NCBI GenBank assembly: GCA_900618795.1
Contig: UYJD01000009.1
Span: 875,823 to 939,822 of the forward strand
Direction: 5' to 3'
DNA from: Cyanodermella asteris
Taxonomy: Eukaryota; Ascomycota; Lecanoromycetes; Ostropales; Stictidaceae
DNA length: 64,000 nt
Both the position numbers and the translations under genes were made by a program. The stretch's first letter is position 1; each line of letters begins with the position of its first letter. The notes under the pieces were generated by a model. That model did no database searches and had not been told where the DNA came from. It worked only from the letters and a program-made list of their open reading frames with translations. This document shows, one piece after another, positions 30,885-41,785 of this stretch.

Positions 30885-31767
30885 CTATGTTCTTCTAATA
30901 CCATCGATGGCCGCTGTGGCATCCATTCCAAAGTTGGGACCAGTTCCGCCCGTCAAAGTCTGTCCAGTTGGTGTGGCTTCTTTCGATGCGGATGTGACAA
31001 CCGCCTCTTTCTCAGCGCCATTAGCCAAAGCGATATTATTACCATTCTCGACGCTCTTGATGTTGCGAGCGTGGGCAGCAATGGCTGTTCCAGAACGATC
31101 CTGATCGGCCATGGAAAGCCAGAGAATGACCGTACTTGCTACAGTTAGTCATATTGAGCAAATGTATGGTGGCAAAGTAGACTTACGACGCAATGACGAA
31201 AAGCCATCCAGGCCAGATAAAGACAACCGCAGCAATGGCGCGCCCGTTCTCTCGATACTTCAGTGGGGAGGGCTTGGCTTGTGTAAGTAGTTGCGCCCAT
31301 TCCTCATCACTGACGCCCTTCAGAGATGCCTCGTTTCGTGCCGTGATGATTGTCAGGGCAAAAGCTGAAGCACAATGAAAGATGACTGCCAAGATGGAGC
31401 AAACCCTCCAAGCCAGTCGCACGCCACGACTTTCATGTCTCTCGGGCCAGATGAGATCGAAGAAGAAAGCGGCACCAAAGACGAAGGCAACATAGACTCC
31501 AGCGAAGATATTGTAGCTGCCGACGCTCACGTAGCTCCCGTTGTACTCGATGGCTTCGGGATTCAGATGACGTATCCACTCGGACTGATCAAGATAATCG
31601 GTCAGAGCAGCAGTGCCCAGTGATTCGGAGACCACGCAAAAGATCATTGCTAGTTGATATAGAATGATCTTGGTGCGTCGTAAGTGGTAGTGGTCCGTCC
31701 ACATGTTCTTGTTGCCGAATTTGCTCCATGTTATCTCCTTGAGGTCGAGCCCCCAAATGACAGGCAT
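30885..31767 (-). CDS. Four-TM hypothetical membrane protein
   Basis: Exons on the minus strand, 31767-31187 and 31134-30885, joined in phase 2 across a 52-nt intron (GTAAGT, CTAAC branch, CAAG acceptor), give 276 aa. Choosing this acceptor keeps the fourth hydrophobic span continuous across the junction (WPGWLFVIAS then TVILWLSMADQ). Four hydrophobic segments are visible: IILYQLAMIFCVVSESLGTA, YNIFAGVYVAFVFGAAFFFD, AWRVCSILAVIFHCASAFAL and the junction span. A cytosolic tail rich in Ala, Thr and Gly follows. I recall similar uncharacterised fungal membrane proteins but no function. The start at 31767 precedes VIWGLDLKEITWSKFG. Confidence 0.75.
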
Positions 31768-33089
31768 GGTGAGAATAGGATGGAAGTGAATGTGCGAAGT
31801 CCCCGTGAATGTCTCATAGAACAGAGGCAGAGACGGGAGAAAGAACGCGAGGAGGGTTCTGCCTGAAGAGGGGGTGCGACTGGGAAATGGCAAAGAGGGA
31901 AAAGTCAAATGATGGAAGCTAAAGTAGCGTTCCGAATATACGTGATAAGGTAAATCCGTCGCGTGGAACGAATGCGATGCTGCTGTCCGTCTTTAAGATG
32001 ATCTTCAGGCCGGATGTTGGCTCGCACAGCCAGCGGAGAGGGTGAAAATGTGCAAGACGATGGACAGAAGAGATCGAGAAGCAGCGTTGACTAAGGTATG
32101 TGTCGAGCACCTCACGTCCTAATGGCAGGCGCGCATGGGTTGAGTCGTGATTTTCGCCGTCTTCGCTCCTTCCTTAGCTGTGACGTCGATTGCTGCCCCG
32201 TGCGTGCCGGCATCCGCACCGCGACCGTAACTTACTTGTGGCAGACTTGCACTTCCTCGCCTTTTCCACCCTCGCCAAATTGCATGCTGGGTATCCTTGC
32301 CCCATTCGGCGGACTGCAATCGCGATGAGCATGCGCTTTCCGGTCATCACCGCGCCGCCGCCGACAAGCTTTTGACAAGGCCGGCTGGCCCCTGCTGACC
32401 AGCGTTCAAGCTTATTTTCTCCCTTATTCTGTCAAGTCATTCCCCAAAGAACAGCCAGGTGGAGAATACAAAAAGGATTGCTGTCCGTGCATAAAGTTGA
32501 ACTCACGATTGGCTGAACTGGTCTGTGTCTCCTTGGAAACCTGCGTCTGAAGTGACGGACTCGGAGCGGAAGTGGAATACTCGTGCTGAGCGCCCGGATC
32601 CGACCAACGCCATTGATGTCAGTTCTGTCGCCAGCTTATCAGGGTCCCGCTCAAAGCTTGGTTACCCGCAACTTGACAGCTATCCCCGGCGTTCAGCGCG
32701 CGCTTTCCATGTTCCCGCATAGTTCTGGTTCACTAATCAGTCGCCAGGCCAAGCAGTTAAATTTTTTTCGACTGCGAGCTGGGTGCCTGCATCTGATCTA
32801 GATTGCGGCGGGATATGCGGGCATAGGGCGCGGAGACTTTGACGTCGGCTCCTACAACTTTTCTCAATAGGACCAGGAAGGATGGCATAGTACATCAAAA
32901 CACCTGTTTACGAGAGAGGCTCGCGGGACAGATAAGTGCCGGAAGCCGGACGAAGCTTTGATAGGAGTTTGACCGCACGGTATATATACAGGGGCCGGTG
33001 CTTGGTCCGACCGGATGAGTACGTCCCAAGACAGTCATGAAGTCATCACCTCCCACACCAAAGGCGAGCAAGTAAGCGATAAACGCTAC
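31768..33089. other. Gene-free stretch, 1.3 kb
   Basis: Upstream region of the four-TM gene and flank of the metabolite-gene relic. No supported gene; frames at 32098-32801 are short and unrecognisable. Confidence 0.5.
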
Positions 33090-33512
33090 GCAAGCAAGGC
33101 GGGTGGACACAAGTCTTTGCGCACGTATCTTATCACCTGTGATGGGTTGCGGTGTGAAGAAGTCGTACTTGATTGTTCGGATACCCTCCGAGCCCTTTGC
33201 GCCGTCAATACCCTCCGGCAGATCCTCCAATCGACGCGCTCCGTTACCCCGAGAAATTCTTCCAAAAAGCGCAAAATATCGTGGATAAAGCCCCAGTGAC
33301 ATCGACCAATAACAGGTCATCTGCATCTGATTTGGCTCCATCAGCAGTCGCTCCTGCACGGGATAAATAACAACAAACTTGGGTCGATTGGCCATTGGGG
33401 CTGTCCTGTACATGCCAAAATACTCCATTATGCCCGGTATCTGGTAGTAGAAGTCGAAGGCTCGCCGCTGGGTGTTAAAGGAGTACTGGACTGGACCGTC
33501 GAGAGAATCGCT
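33090..33512 (-). pseudogene. O-methyltransferase fragment (internal part only)
   Basis: A minus-strand frame covering this interval encodes the middle of a class-I SAM-dependent fungal O-methyltransferase: SLDGPVQYSFNTQRRAFDFY, then YPVQERLL, the degenerate SAM region, then RRLEDLPEGIDGAKG and YDFFTPQPITGD. In intact enzymes these correspond to DGPFQYAFNT, FYPVEERL, the VDVGGG motif and LQDLP...HDFFTPQPVKGA. The glycine-rich SAM motif is not recognisable here. The N-terminal dimerisation domain and the C-terminal catalytic His region are missing. The open frame runs on at both ends (32895-33650) but into sequence with no family similarity. On the right it abuts the truncated start of the MFS relic on the other strand. 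This is a broken host gene. Confidence 0.65.
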
Positions 33513-33515
33513 GGG

Positions 33516-34870
33516 ATGTCTGTTGCCGGGGCTGGTGCCGCGATTGAAGAGTTGTCGGCGTTGGCTGGGTTGGCTGAGATAGTGCCGGTTGCGCAACGTG
33601 ATATCTTTCATGGCTTCCTTATCCATATTATCTTGCCTTTCACGCCACACGTCTTATATACACAGCTGTTCGGTATATGCAACTTGGAGATGAGGCATCT
33701 GAATGAGTCTCATTGTCACAGGCCTCGCGACTGTTGGTACTCTGGTGGTATACTTCCCAGAGGAACGTCAGACCAGATCGCTCCATCTCCTGGCTACAGA
33801 TGTCGACTGGATTGGAGCTGTTCTTCTGATCGTCGAGATAACCATGTTGTGAGTCGATTGAGCAAACAGGTACTGTAGTTTGACTGACCTCGCACAAAGC
33901 CCCGTTGCTCTCCAAGCTGGGGGGTACACAAATCCATGAACCTCAGCCTAGGGATCACCCTTGTCGTTGCACTTGCTAAATGAGAGGCACGATTCGCGCT
34001 CAGCTCAAGTGTGCCAGGCCGTCTCTCGGATGGACAGCACGTCGTTGCCATAGCATGCTTGGTCTCATTCGTACCAGGCGTCAATTTTGCCAGCATACTA
34101 AACTTTTATTCTCTGGTTTTCAGTGACGCCTAGAATCATGATCCTGTTCAAGTCGGGTTGAAAGGTCTTGGCTACGGTATCAGCACGACGGCTGGCGCTA
34201 CGTTCACCAGCACGATTATCTCCGTGCTTCGAGGTCACAACCGTGACATTCTGACAGGATCTGCCGTTCTGATGACGGCTTTTGGTGGCGCACTTGCGGC
34301 CATCACGCCGAGTACACCAGGCATGGCCGTCGCTTTCGGCACTATCGCGAGCTCTGGGATCGGAGGGCTTCTCATGCCACCCGTAACCATGTTCCTGTAC
34401 GTTGTGTAAGTGCCCTCCATCATCCACACTATCTTTCACATTGAACTCAGACTGATATTAACAGGCCCGATGATCTTTCGGCAACCGCCAGCGCCCTTGG
34501 ACTCTCCTTCCGATTCATCGGCGGATCAATAGGCTATACGATCTGCTACGCGATCTTCATAGACAAGCTGAACGCATCGCTATCAACACAAGTCGGTGCT
34601 GCAGCAGTCAACGCCGGATTACCAGCAAGCTTTGCTGAAGCCTTCGTCACAGCGCTCTTCGTTAAATCGCCTGCAGTGGCTCAGGTTTCCGGAGTCACGA
34701 TGGAGGTTATTGCCGCGGCTTCGCTGGCTGCTCAATCGGCTTTTGCGGGCGCGCTGAGCTACGTTTGGTACGTGAATATCCCCTTCGGCGTCTTGTCAGT
34801 TGCATGCTGTCTTGCATTGCCAAGCGTGTCCAGATTCATGAGCAATTGTGTTGCTGTCAATATTCGATAA
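33516..34870 (+). pseudogene. Broken TRI12-type MFS efflux transporter
   Basis: Plus-strand sequence homologous to trichothecene-efflux-pump-like (TRI12) MFS carriers. It begins abruptly inside the protein (AGAAIEELSALAGLAEIVPV), continues through ILPFTPHVLYTQL, GLATVGTLVVYFPEERQT and DVDWIGAVLLIVEITML, and ends with a well preserved C-terminal third: GLGYGISTTAGATFTSTI, then across a 60-70-nt intron to PDDLSATASALGLSFRFIGG, SIGYTICYAIFIDKLNASLS and VWYVNIPFGVLSVACCLALP. Two Trp codons read TGA at 33691-33693 and 33700-33702, and the frame breaks near 33930. The first membrane spans are missing. TRI12-type pumps usually export secondary metabolites. A trimmed C-terminal gene could still be expressed from about 34158, but a functional carrier is unlikely. 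Confidence 0.75.
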
Positions 34871-35952
34871 TGGCAAATAAATGGTAACGCCAGCACAGCC
34901 AGAGTGGCGCTCTCGTCGCCAAACTCCGAAAGCAGGCAGAGCATGAAACGTTGCGAGCTTGCAAGATCATTGTTGAAGACGAATGAGAAGCTTGCAGAAG
35001 TTTGATAAGTTCGTGTGACGGGTCTTGGCTAGTCAGTCGTTCACGGTGCTCGCGCCCGTGCGAAGATATGAGACCAGAGTCCTCAAACCGGCAGGAGGTG
35101 AATTGTGAAGTTTCGTTCAGCTCGTGCTTCGCGTAGTGGCCACCGATTTTGGCCATGTGAAAAGTCCTCCCGAAATTCACGAGCTGCCTGAATTGGTGAT
35201 GGATTGAGTACTGCCGTTCAGCGACGTCTGATTGGCTGCGCACAACACCGCTCACGAGCTCACGAGGCTCTGAATTGCGAACGTGTCTTGGCGCTACACA
35301 TGGCCACCACTTTTGATCTCAACTACGACCCGCACGTGACAGCTTAGCCGGTTCCTGATCTCACAAAGCGTACAGAGACTGCTGCGTCGTCTTTCGTCCA
35401 CTACGCGCCGCGCTTTTGGATCTCGCCACGCGGCTCAGGATTATCTCCAAGAGCGTTATTTCCATTTCTAAGCTACGTCTCCTTCGTGCTGCTGGAGCCA
35501 TGGCCGACCTTAGTGCGATACTTGCGAGGCACCCTGGCGTTCGTCGCATTCTGGAGCTCGCTTGAAATTCATGCCGCTCCTAGCGCATTTCCAGGCGTGC
35601 ATCGCCCAATTACTTCGCCGGGCTAATCGCTGGTGGCTGTCCAAGGCTCACTGCATGCAGCAGAATCATGTACAGCCTCGTTGCGGTGCGACCGTCGATG
35701 GGCCAAGATGCCTGGTCATCAAGTCTTAAGGAGTGGCAGCTTCGCACTTCCATCCCTTCATGTCACCCGCTGTCCTGGCAGCTTTGTGCAGTCTGAATCT
35801 TGTATGCGCATGTGTATTGACTCGTATCTGTGCCCGTATCAATTGGCAAATGAAGCGTGTCGACAACGAGTTCGCTCGCTGAGCCTGTCAAAACTCAGCA
35901 CGCTGGGACGGAAGACTTGGAAGAGCCTGTCGTTTGCACTTTAAGCGTCGAT
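34871..35952. other. Intergenic, 1.1 kb, upstream of the large ATPase gene
   Basis: No supported gene. The ATPase frame is open upstream of its ATG back to about 35857, but with no ATG there. No clear TATA box. Confidence 0.5.
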
Positions 35953-38900
35953 ATGGATCAGACTCGTAACTCGATAGGTCGGGAGAAGGCGCGCGAGCTC
36001 GTGGAAGACATCCGCGATGACCATGGCTACGTGCCTCCGGAGGTTTTCGATAAGATGGACGAGCGAACACGGCAGATTGTTCGACGTGCACTAATGAAGA
36101 AGGACGAGCAGGCTGGCTGGTCCATCGTCACGTACGTTCATGTTATGGGTTGAGAGCCTTTTTGACACCAGAATCAGACTTGCAAAGAACATATACTCCA
36201 GCAACGCGCGATTCGTATTCGAGCTCCTTCAAAACTGCGATGACAATCACTATTCGAAAGCCCGTGCTCGAAACGAAGATCCGTTTGTGTCTTTCAAGGT
36301 ATTTTCGGACAGAATAGTTATGACCTCAAACGAGGACGGCTTCTCAGTTGACAACCTCCGCGCCATCTGCTCTGTAGGCAAAAGCTCTAAAATGGGTGCC
36401 CAGGGTTACATCGGTGAGAAGGGCATTGGGTTCAAGTCCGTGTTCATGGCAGCCTACAAAGTGCGGATCCAATCCCGTGATTTTTCTTTCTCCTTCCAGC
36501 ATCGCAAGGGCGATCTTGGTCTTGGCATGATAACGCCCGTTTGGGAAGACTGGGATGACAGCGTCCCAGGCAATCTGTCTCAGTTTACTCTTTACCTGCA
36601 CGAGGAGACAGAAACTAGCGGTGACGATGTCTCTCTTCAACAGCGCATTCGGCAGCAGTTCCACAACATCCACGATGCCATTCTACTGTTCATGAAGAAC
36701 ATGAGGCGGATCGAAGTTGCTTTCTACGACACTGATGAGAACGAGCAGCTATCCATCACCCACTCAATCGAGTGGCTGTCGGATGTGGAGGTCATGGTCA
36801 AGAAGGAGGTCACTGATCAGGGTGAGACCAATATCTCCTCGAATCATTATTTGGTTGTCAGACACACTACCCAGAACCTCTCTCCGAATGAAAATAGAAC
36901 ATACTCCGAGGAGGAGAAAAGCAATCAAGCATACTCGCGCTCGGAGATTGTGCTTGCGTTTCCGCTCGATCAGGACTCGAGCCCACTGCTCGAGAACCAG
37001 TGGGTGTTCGCATTCCTGCCGGTCCGTCAAATGGGATTCAAGGTAGGGATTCCGGGCGAGCGATTCAGCTGTGACAGTAGTGAGCTAACAGAATCAGTTC
37101 CTCATACAAGCAGATTTCGTCACCGAAGCTAGCAGGCAAGACATCGTCACAGGTTCTCCGCGCAACAGAGGCTTGGGCACTGGCATTGCAGACGCGTTCA
37201 TCGAGGCAGTCCTACAATTCAGCAAGCGCGATCCGCTGCAGTGGCAATGGATGCGATATATCCCGCAGAAAGACGCATACGCTTGGGATGGCTTCTGGAC
37301 CAGCATCATTGACCAAATCGGCGAACGCCTTCGCAGAACAAGGCTTATACAGCTCGATTGCGCTCCGCGTCTCGAATTGCTATCTGACTGCGCCGAGTAC
37401 GAGCCCAGCATACTTGACAGGGATGGGAATTTCCTTCTGCCAGAGCAATTTCGCAAACATTGCGTTTCATTGAAATATCAGGAGTCCGACCTGACACTGT
37501 TGCGACCCTATGGTCTCAAAACTCTTGCATTCGAGGACTGCGTAAAGCTACTGTCAAACGATTTGTCCAGCAGCCAGGTATCGAGATACAGGACTATGGC
37601 AGATGATGACTGGCATTCCAGATTTGCAAACTTGCTCTACATACCTTTCGAGAGCGGCTGGACAGCTTCCCAGGCAAAAGTCAAGCAGCTATCTGTCATC
37701 CCACTTGACAGCTACAAAGGGAGGACCTGGACGTCTAGGGGATTTGGCACGGCAATTTACCACCCTATTGTCCCTGGCGATGCCGCAAAAACTGGTCCCG
37801 ACCTTCACGTTCCAACCGGGCTGAACTTATTAACCGTTCACGAAGATGACATCAAGATTCCGGAGCGAAAACGGTTGTTTGACGCGATGGGCGTTCAATC
37901 TGCAACTGTCGAGATCGTGCGCGAAGCCATAATTCGGAGATACAAGACCGCCGGGACCAGCGACTATGGATTGCCAACACATCTCCATTTCCTGTATCGA
38001 ACTCACGAGGTTGCGAAGGCTCCTTACAATTACGAAGAGATCCGGATGTTCAGCAACTATGGCAAAACGTTGAGCACTTTCGATCATGACTTCTATATCC
38101 GCGATGCAGAAGACCCCTATGGAGTAAGTGAGCTACTGCGGACAATCGAACCCGACTCCGAAGATAGTCAACGCAAACCTGGTCTCATGGTGAATTTTGT
38201 GAACAACGGATACTTCAAGGATATACCAGAGCAGCCGGCTGCATCATCTTTGACATGGAAGGACTGGCTGCACGACCACTTCCATGTGCGACGTCATCCT
38301 CGACTCGTGACTCGTGATGGAAGTAAGCTTGATGTAATAGCTGAATACGTGGCAGAGTATAGACCGGAGAAGTTCATTGGTTTCGCGCAGAGAGTATGGG
38401 CCAAGGAAGTCGACAAGCTCGCAGAACCCAAAAGGAAGAGCATCTGCGAGCAGATACGGAGAACAGATGTGCTCTGTGCCGACGGCAGGAAGTACATTCT
38501 ACGATCAACCTTTCTGCCGACAAAAGAGCTCAAGGAATTATGTCGCCGGTTCATGCTTGAGCAAGAATTATACCCCTGGCTCCATGTGGAGACGAAGCTT
38601 GACGAGGACTCTCTCCCTGCACAATGGCACTCTTTCCGCAAAGCGATCTGGCCTGTCGAAGAGGCCGAATTCCTCAGCATCAGATTTGTGCTCGATATGC
38701 TGGGCGAGCTGACAAAACTTTACGAGAAGGCAGAAACGCTCCCTGACCCACAGCGCATTTGCCGGCTCTACATCTTCCTGCAAGCAGAAGTACACAGGTC
38801 ATCTGACCCGGACAGATGCCGTGGCCTGATCCGGTAAGTGCCTAAAATTGTCCCTCGCTTGCACGAAGATCATCGTTACTGACCATAAATCATCAGCGAA

Positions 38901-41315
38901 TGGTTCAAAAAGCGCGATGGTGTCTACATACCCCAATGCAAAATTGAAAACTCTGCATGGGTTTCGCCGCTTGCGTGCATCTGGAGTTCGCCAATCGTTA
39001 TGAGCACAAGATTCAACCTCTCGAGGAGTTATGAGTTGTCTTTTGATTCTTTCGTTGATAACAAAGCACCTTTGGCAGAGTTCTTTTCAAGGACCCTCGA
39101 GATCCCAGACTCAAAGTGGGAGAACTATCTGAACGAAGTCAAATTGCATGATTTGCAAGACCAGCGGGGTTTTGAAGCCATCACAGAGATCTACGAGGTA
39201 CTTTCGGCAGAGAAGCTACCAGACGATGCGGAAACGCAGCTGAAGTGAGTGCAGACTGGTCCGCGGAGATTCATGTTTCTCGCTTGGCTAACACTTCGGC
39301 AGGGAAAAATTCCAGAATGAAGCTTACATTGGCGGCTACGACGGGGCAAAACCTGCATGGTTCAAGTCGACCGAATGCCTGTGGTCCAGCTCCACCCGAA
39401 TCAGTGGAATGCTGACATTGAATGATCTCTACCCAAAGCTCCAGAACTTCTTTGTCAAAAGGCTGGGAGTGCAGAAGGTGACACCCTTGATGATCTACAA
39501 CAAATTGCTGCTTGACGAAATGTTGGCAGATGATGCGAAGCAAACCATCCTGACGTTCAACGGATTCTTGAGCGATACAAAGAACCACCAGTTTAAAGCG
39601 GAACAGTTGCAAGAAAGGCCGATCCTTCCTGTTCGCATGCCCGACGGCAGTGTGCAGCTGGCCAAATCTTCAGATGAGTTTGCACTTCTTGACCGTCAGT
39701 CACTTGGTGACGACTTCGCTGGCAAGGCCAAGATTCTAGATTTCTCTGTTGAAGATATCAGGACCTTGCACCCATTCTTGACGTGGTTGAGCCTGGAGGA
39801 CCGACACCTTTCCAAGCTCGTACAGGAGATCACTTCTGCGGACGCAAACTCCACAGGCCGTGTCGCTATGGCGCATCGCAGGATAAAAAGCAAAGCTCAC
39901 GCCCTGCTGAGGTAAGAAATCGCCGTCCATACAGACCTAGAGTTTTCAAAAACAGCTGACTGGTCTACAGTATTGCCATCGCATACAACAGTCCCCGCAC
40001 TCGACAAAACCCACTTGCGTTTCACTCCTTGTTACGAAGCTCACAAACTTTAGAGACCGAAAGAATTGCCTCTGAGCTCCGTCTCAAGCAGGATGGAAAG
40101 ACTGTCACAATCGAAAAGGCAATAGCAACGCTACACCTTGACAACACTCTCCCAGACGTGCTGAAGATCTACGTACCCAAAGATGAGGCCAACCAGGAAT
40201 TCTGCTTCAGTAGCAAATTACCTCAACAGCTTTGCGAGTGGATGATGACAGACCCAACCACCGGGGCGGCCGGTAAAGTGCCGACAGATGCCGTCAGTGC
40301 AGTCAAGAGCGTTTTGGCCGTGAAGCCGATCGCACTACCAGATGTGCTCGACTTCCTTGGTATCAAGCCAGCTGAAGCTCCACTTGACGACGATGCAGAA
40401 TCCGATGATGACCAACAGTCCGAGTCGGCAACTTTGGTTGCCAGTCCATCAGGTGCACGCAACAGCGGCGGATTCGGAAGTGGAGGGGGCTATCACACGT
40501 CTAGCAGCGGTCATGGTGAGAGATACAACAAATTCGACCGAAATGATCGAGGGGTGCCAATCGAGCCGGAGCGGTACAAAGCTCTGCTCGTGAGGGTAGT
40601 CGAAGCTGCCAGGAAAGTCAAGTTACCCTCACATGGAGCTTATGATACGTCTACCCTCCAAGCTGCCTTGATAGACGGCCACGTTACAACGATCGGCCAG
40701 AGAAACTTTTCGCTTGGATCAGCATGGGGGCTCGAACGCGATTTGCAAATTGGGGCTGCGGGTGAACTATTCGTGTTCGAAATGCTATCTCGTCTCGACC
40801 CAGGCTTGCCGCGGTTCGGCCGCAAAAATTGGGAAAGTAACGTTCGTCACTTGACGAAGCTACATCCCGATTATCAAGATCTCGAGCGTTGGAACGGGGG
40901 CTTCGAGACGGCAGATCTTACGTATATGGACACCAGCAGCGCCCTAACCACACTGCTTATCGACGAGGGCTATCTGGACGGCAAAATCTGGCGAGATGCC
41001 AGGATGAAGTACTATATCGAAGTCAAGACTTCGACCGGGGCTTGTAGCACGCCTTTCTACGTCAGCAAAAACCAACATGAACGGGTAAGTGAGATCTGAC
41101 TCGGTGAGGGAATTTTGCTGATGACAGTGTAGATGGAGAGATGTTCCAACAATAACGCTTCGACGAAGAAGACGAACGAGATGTACGTCATCTTTAGGGT
41201 GTTCAATCTTGGGAGAGATGATTGTGGGATACGAGTGCTTGTCGATCCGGAGGGCTTACGGCAGAAGAGAAAGTTGAGGTTTGCGGCGGATCCTTTCACC
41301 GTGACTACCGAGTGA
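35953..41315 (+). CDS. Sacsin/NO VEIN-type GHKL ATPase with C-terminal DUF3883 nuclease-like domain
   Basis: Seven exons (35953-36131, 36178-37042, 37098-38833, 38897-39244, 39303-39911, 39971-41084, 41133-41315) give 1677 aa, all joins in frame. Residues ~60-270 are a GHKL (HSP90/sacsin-like) ATP-binding domain: N box FVFELLQNCDDN, then DNLRAICSVGKSSK and the glycine lid GYIGEKGIGFKSVF. A long helical middle (~300-1350) is of unknown fold. Residues ~1350-1400 form an acidic then Gly/Ser-rich linker. The C-terminus (~1490-1677) is the NO VEIN C-terminal/DUF3883 domain with a PD-(D/E)XK-like set: LQIGAAGELFVFEML, ETADLTYMD and YYIEVKTS, then MYVIFRVFNL. The domain pair is known in plant NO VEIN and in prokaryotic defence loci; a role in chaperoning or genome defence here is inference. 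All motifs look intact and both flanks are decayed genes. Confidence 0.88.
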
Positions 41316-41785
41316 AGGTCTGGTCTTGATTGACGGCGTTTGACGACTGCATCTCAAGGCACGCTTGTATTCGGGCTTGGGCCGAGGTTAGGGCTCAAAA
41401 CCGCTGTCCAAAAGGTGATAATTGATGTACAGGCCAAGACGCCTCTGCAAGTCGTCCCTGAACGAGTCGGCTTCCCAAAGGTTTCGATAAAAGAGTACCT
41501 CAATGGATCCAATCTGTCGCGACTGATTTTAATTTTTTTTGTACAAACGGCACATTATCTAAATGTTGGCGAGCCAGCCGCTAAATCGATGATTATAACC
41601 ATGGCAAGGTATGATGTCCCGAGAACGAGTTGCGCAGCGTCTTTTGCCTTCCCGTCCCAGTTAAACTGACCTAGATGGAGGCCATCCCAACCCCGCGGCT
41701 CGATATCGGAATTATATCCATGGGGGCTACGGCCAAGTTGTCACGTGTGCGGCACAAGCACATTCTCTGATTAGGAGTAATTACA
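41316..41785. other. Intergenic between the ATPase and the methyltransferase pseudogene
   Basis: About 470 bases with a T-rich tract near 41528-41541. No gene supported. Confidence 0.5.

Noticed and set aside
32895-33089. Extension of the methyltransferase-fragment frame to the left
   Set aside because: The frame stays open but has no similarity to the family; chance read-through of a broken gene.
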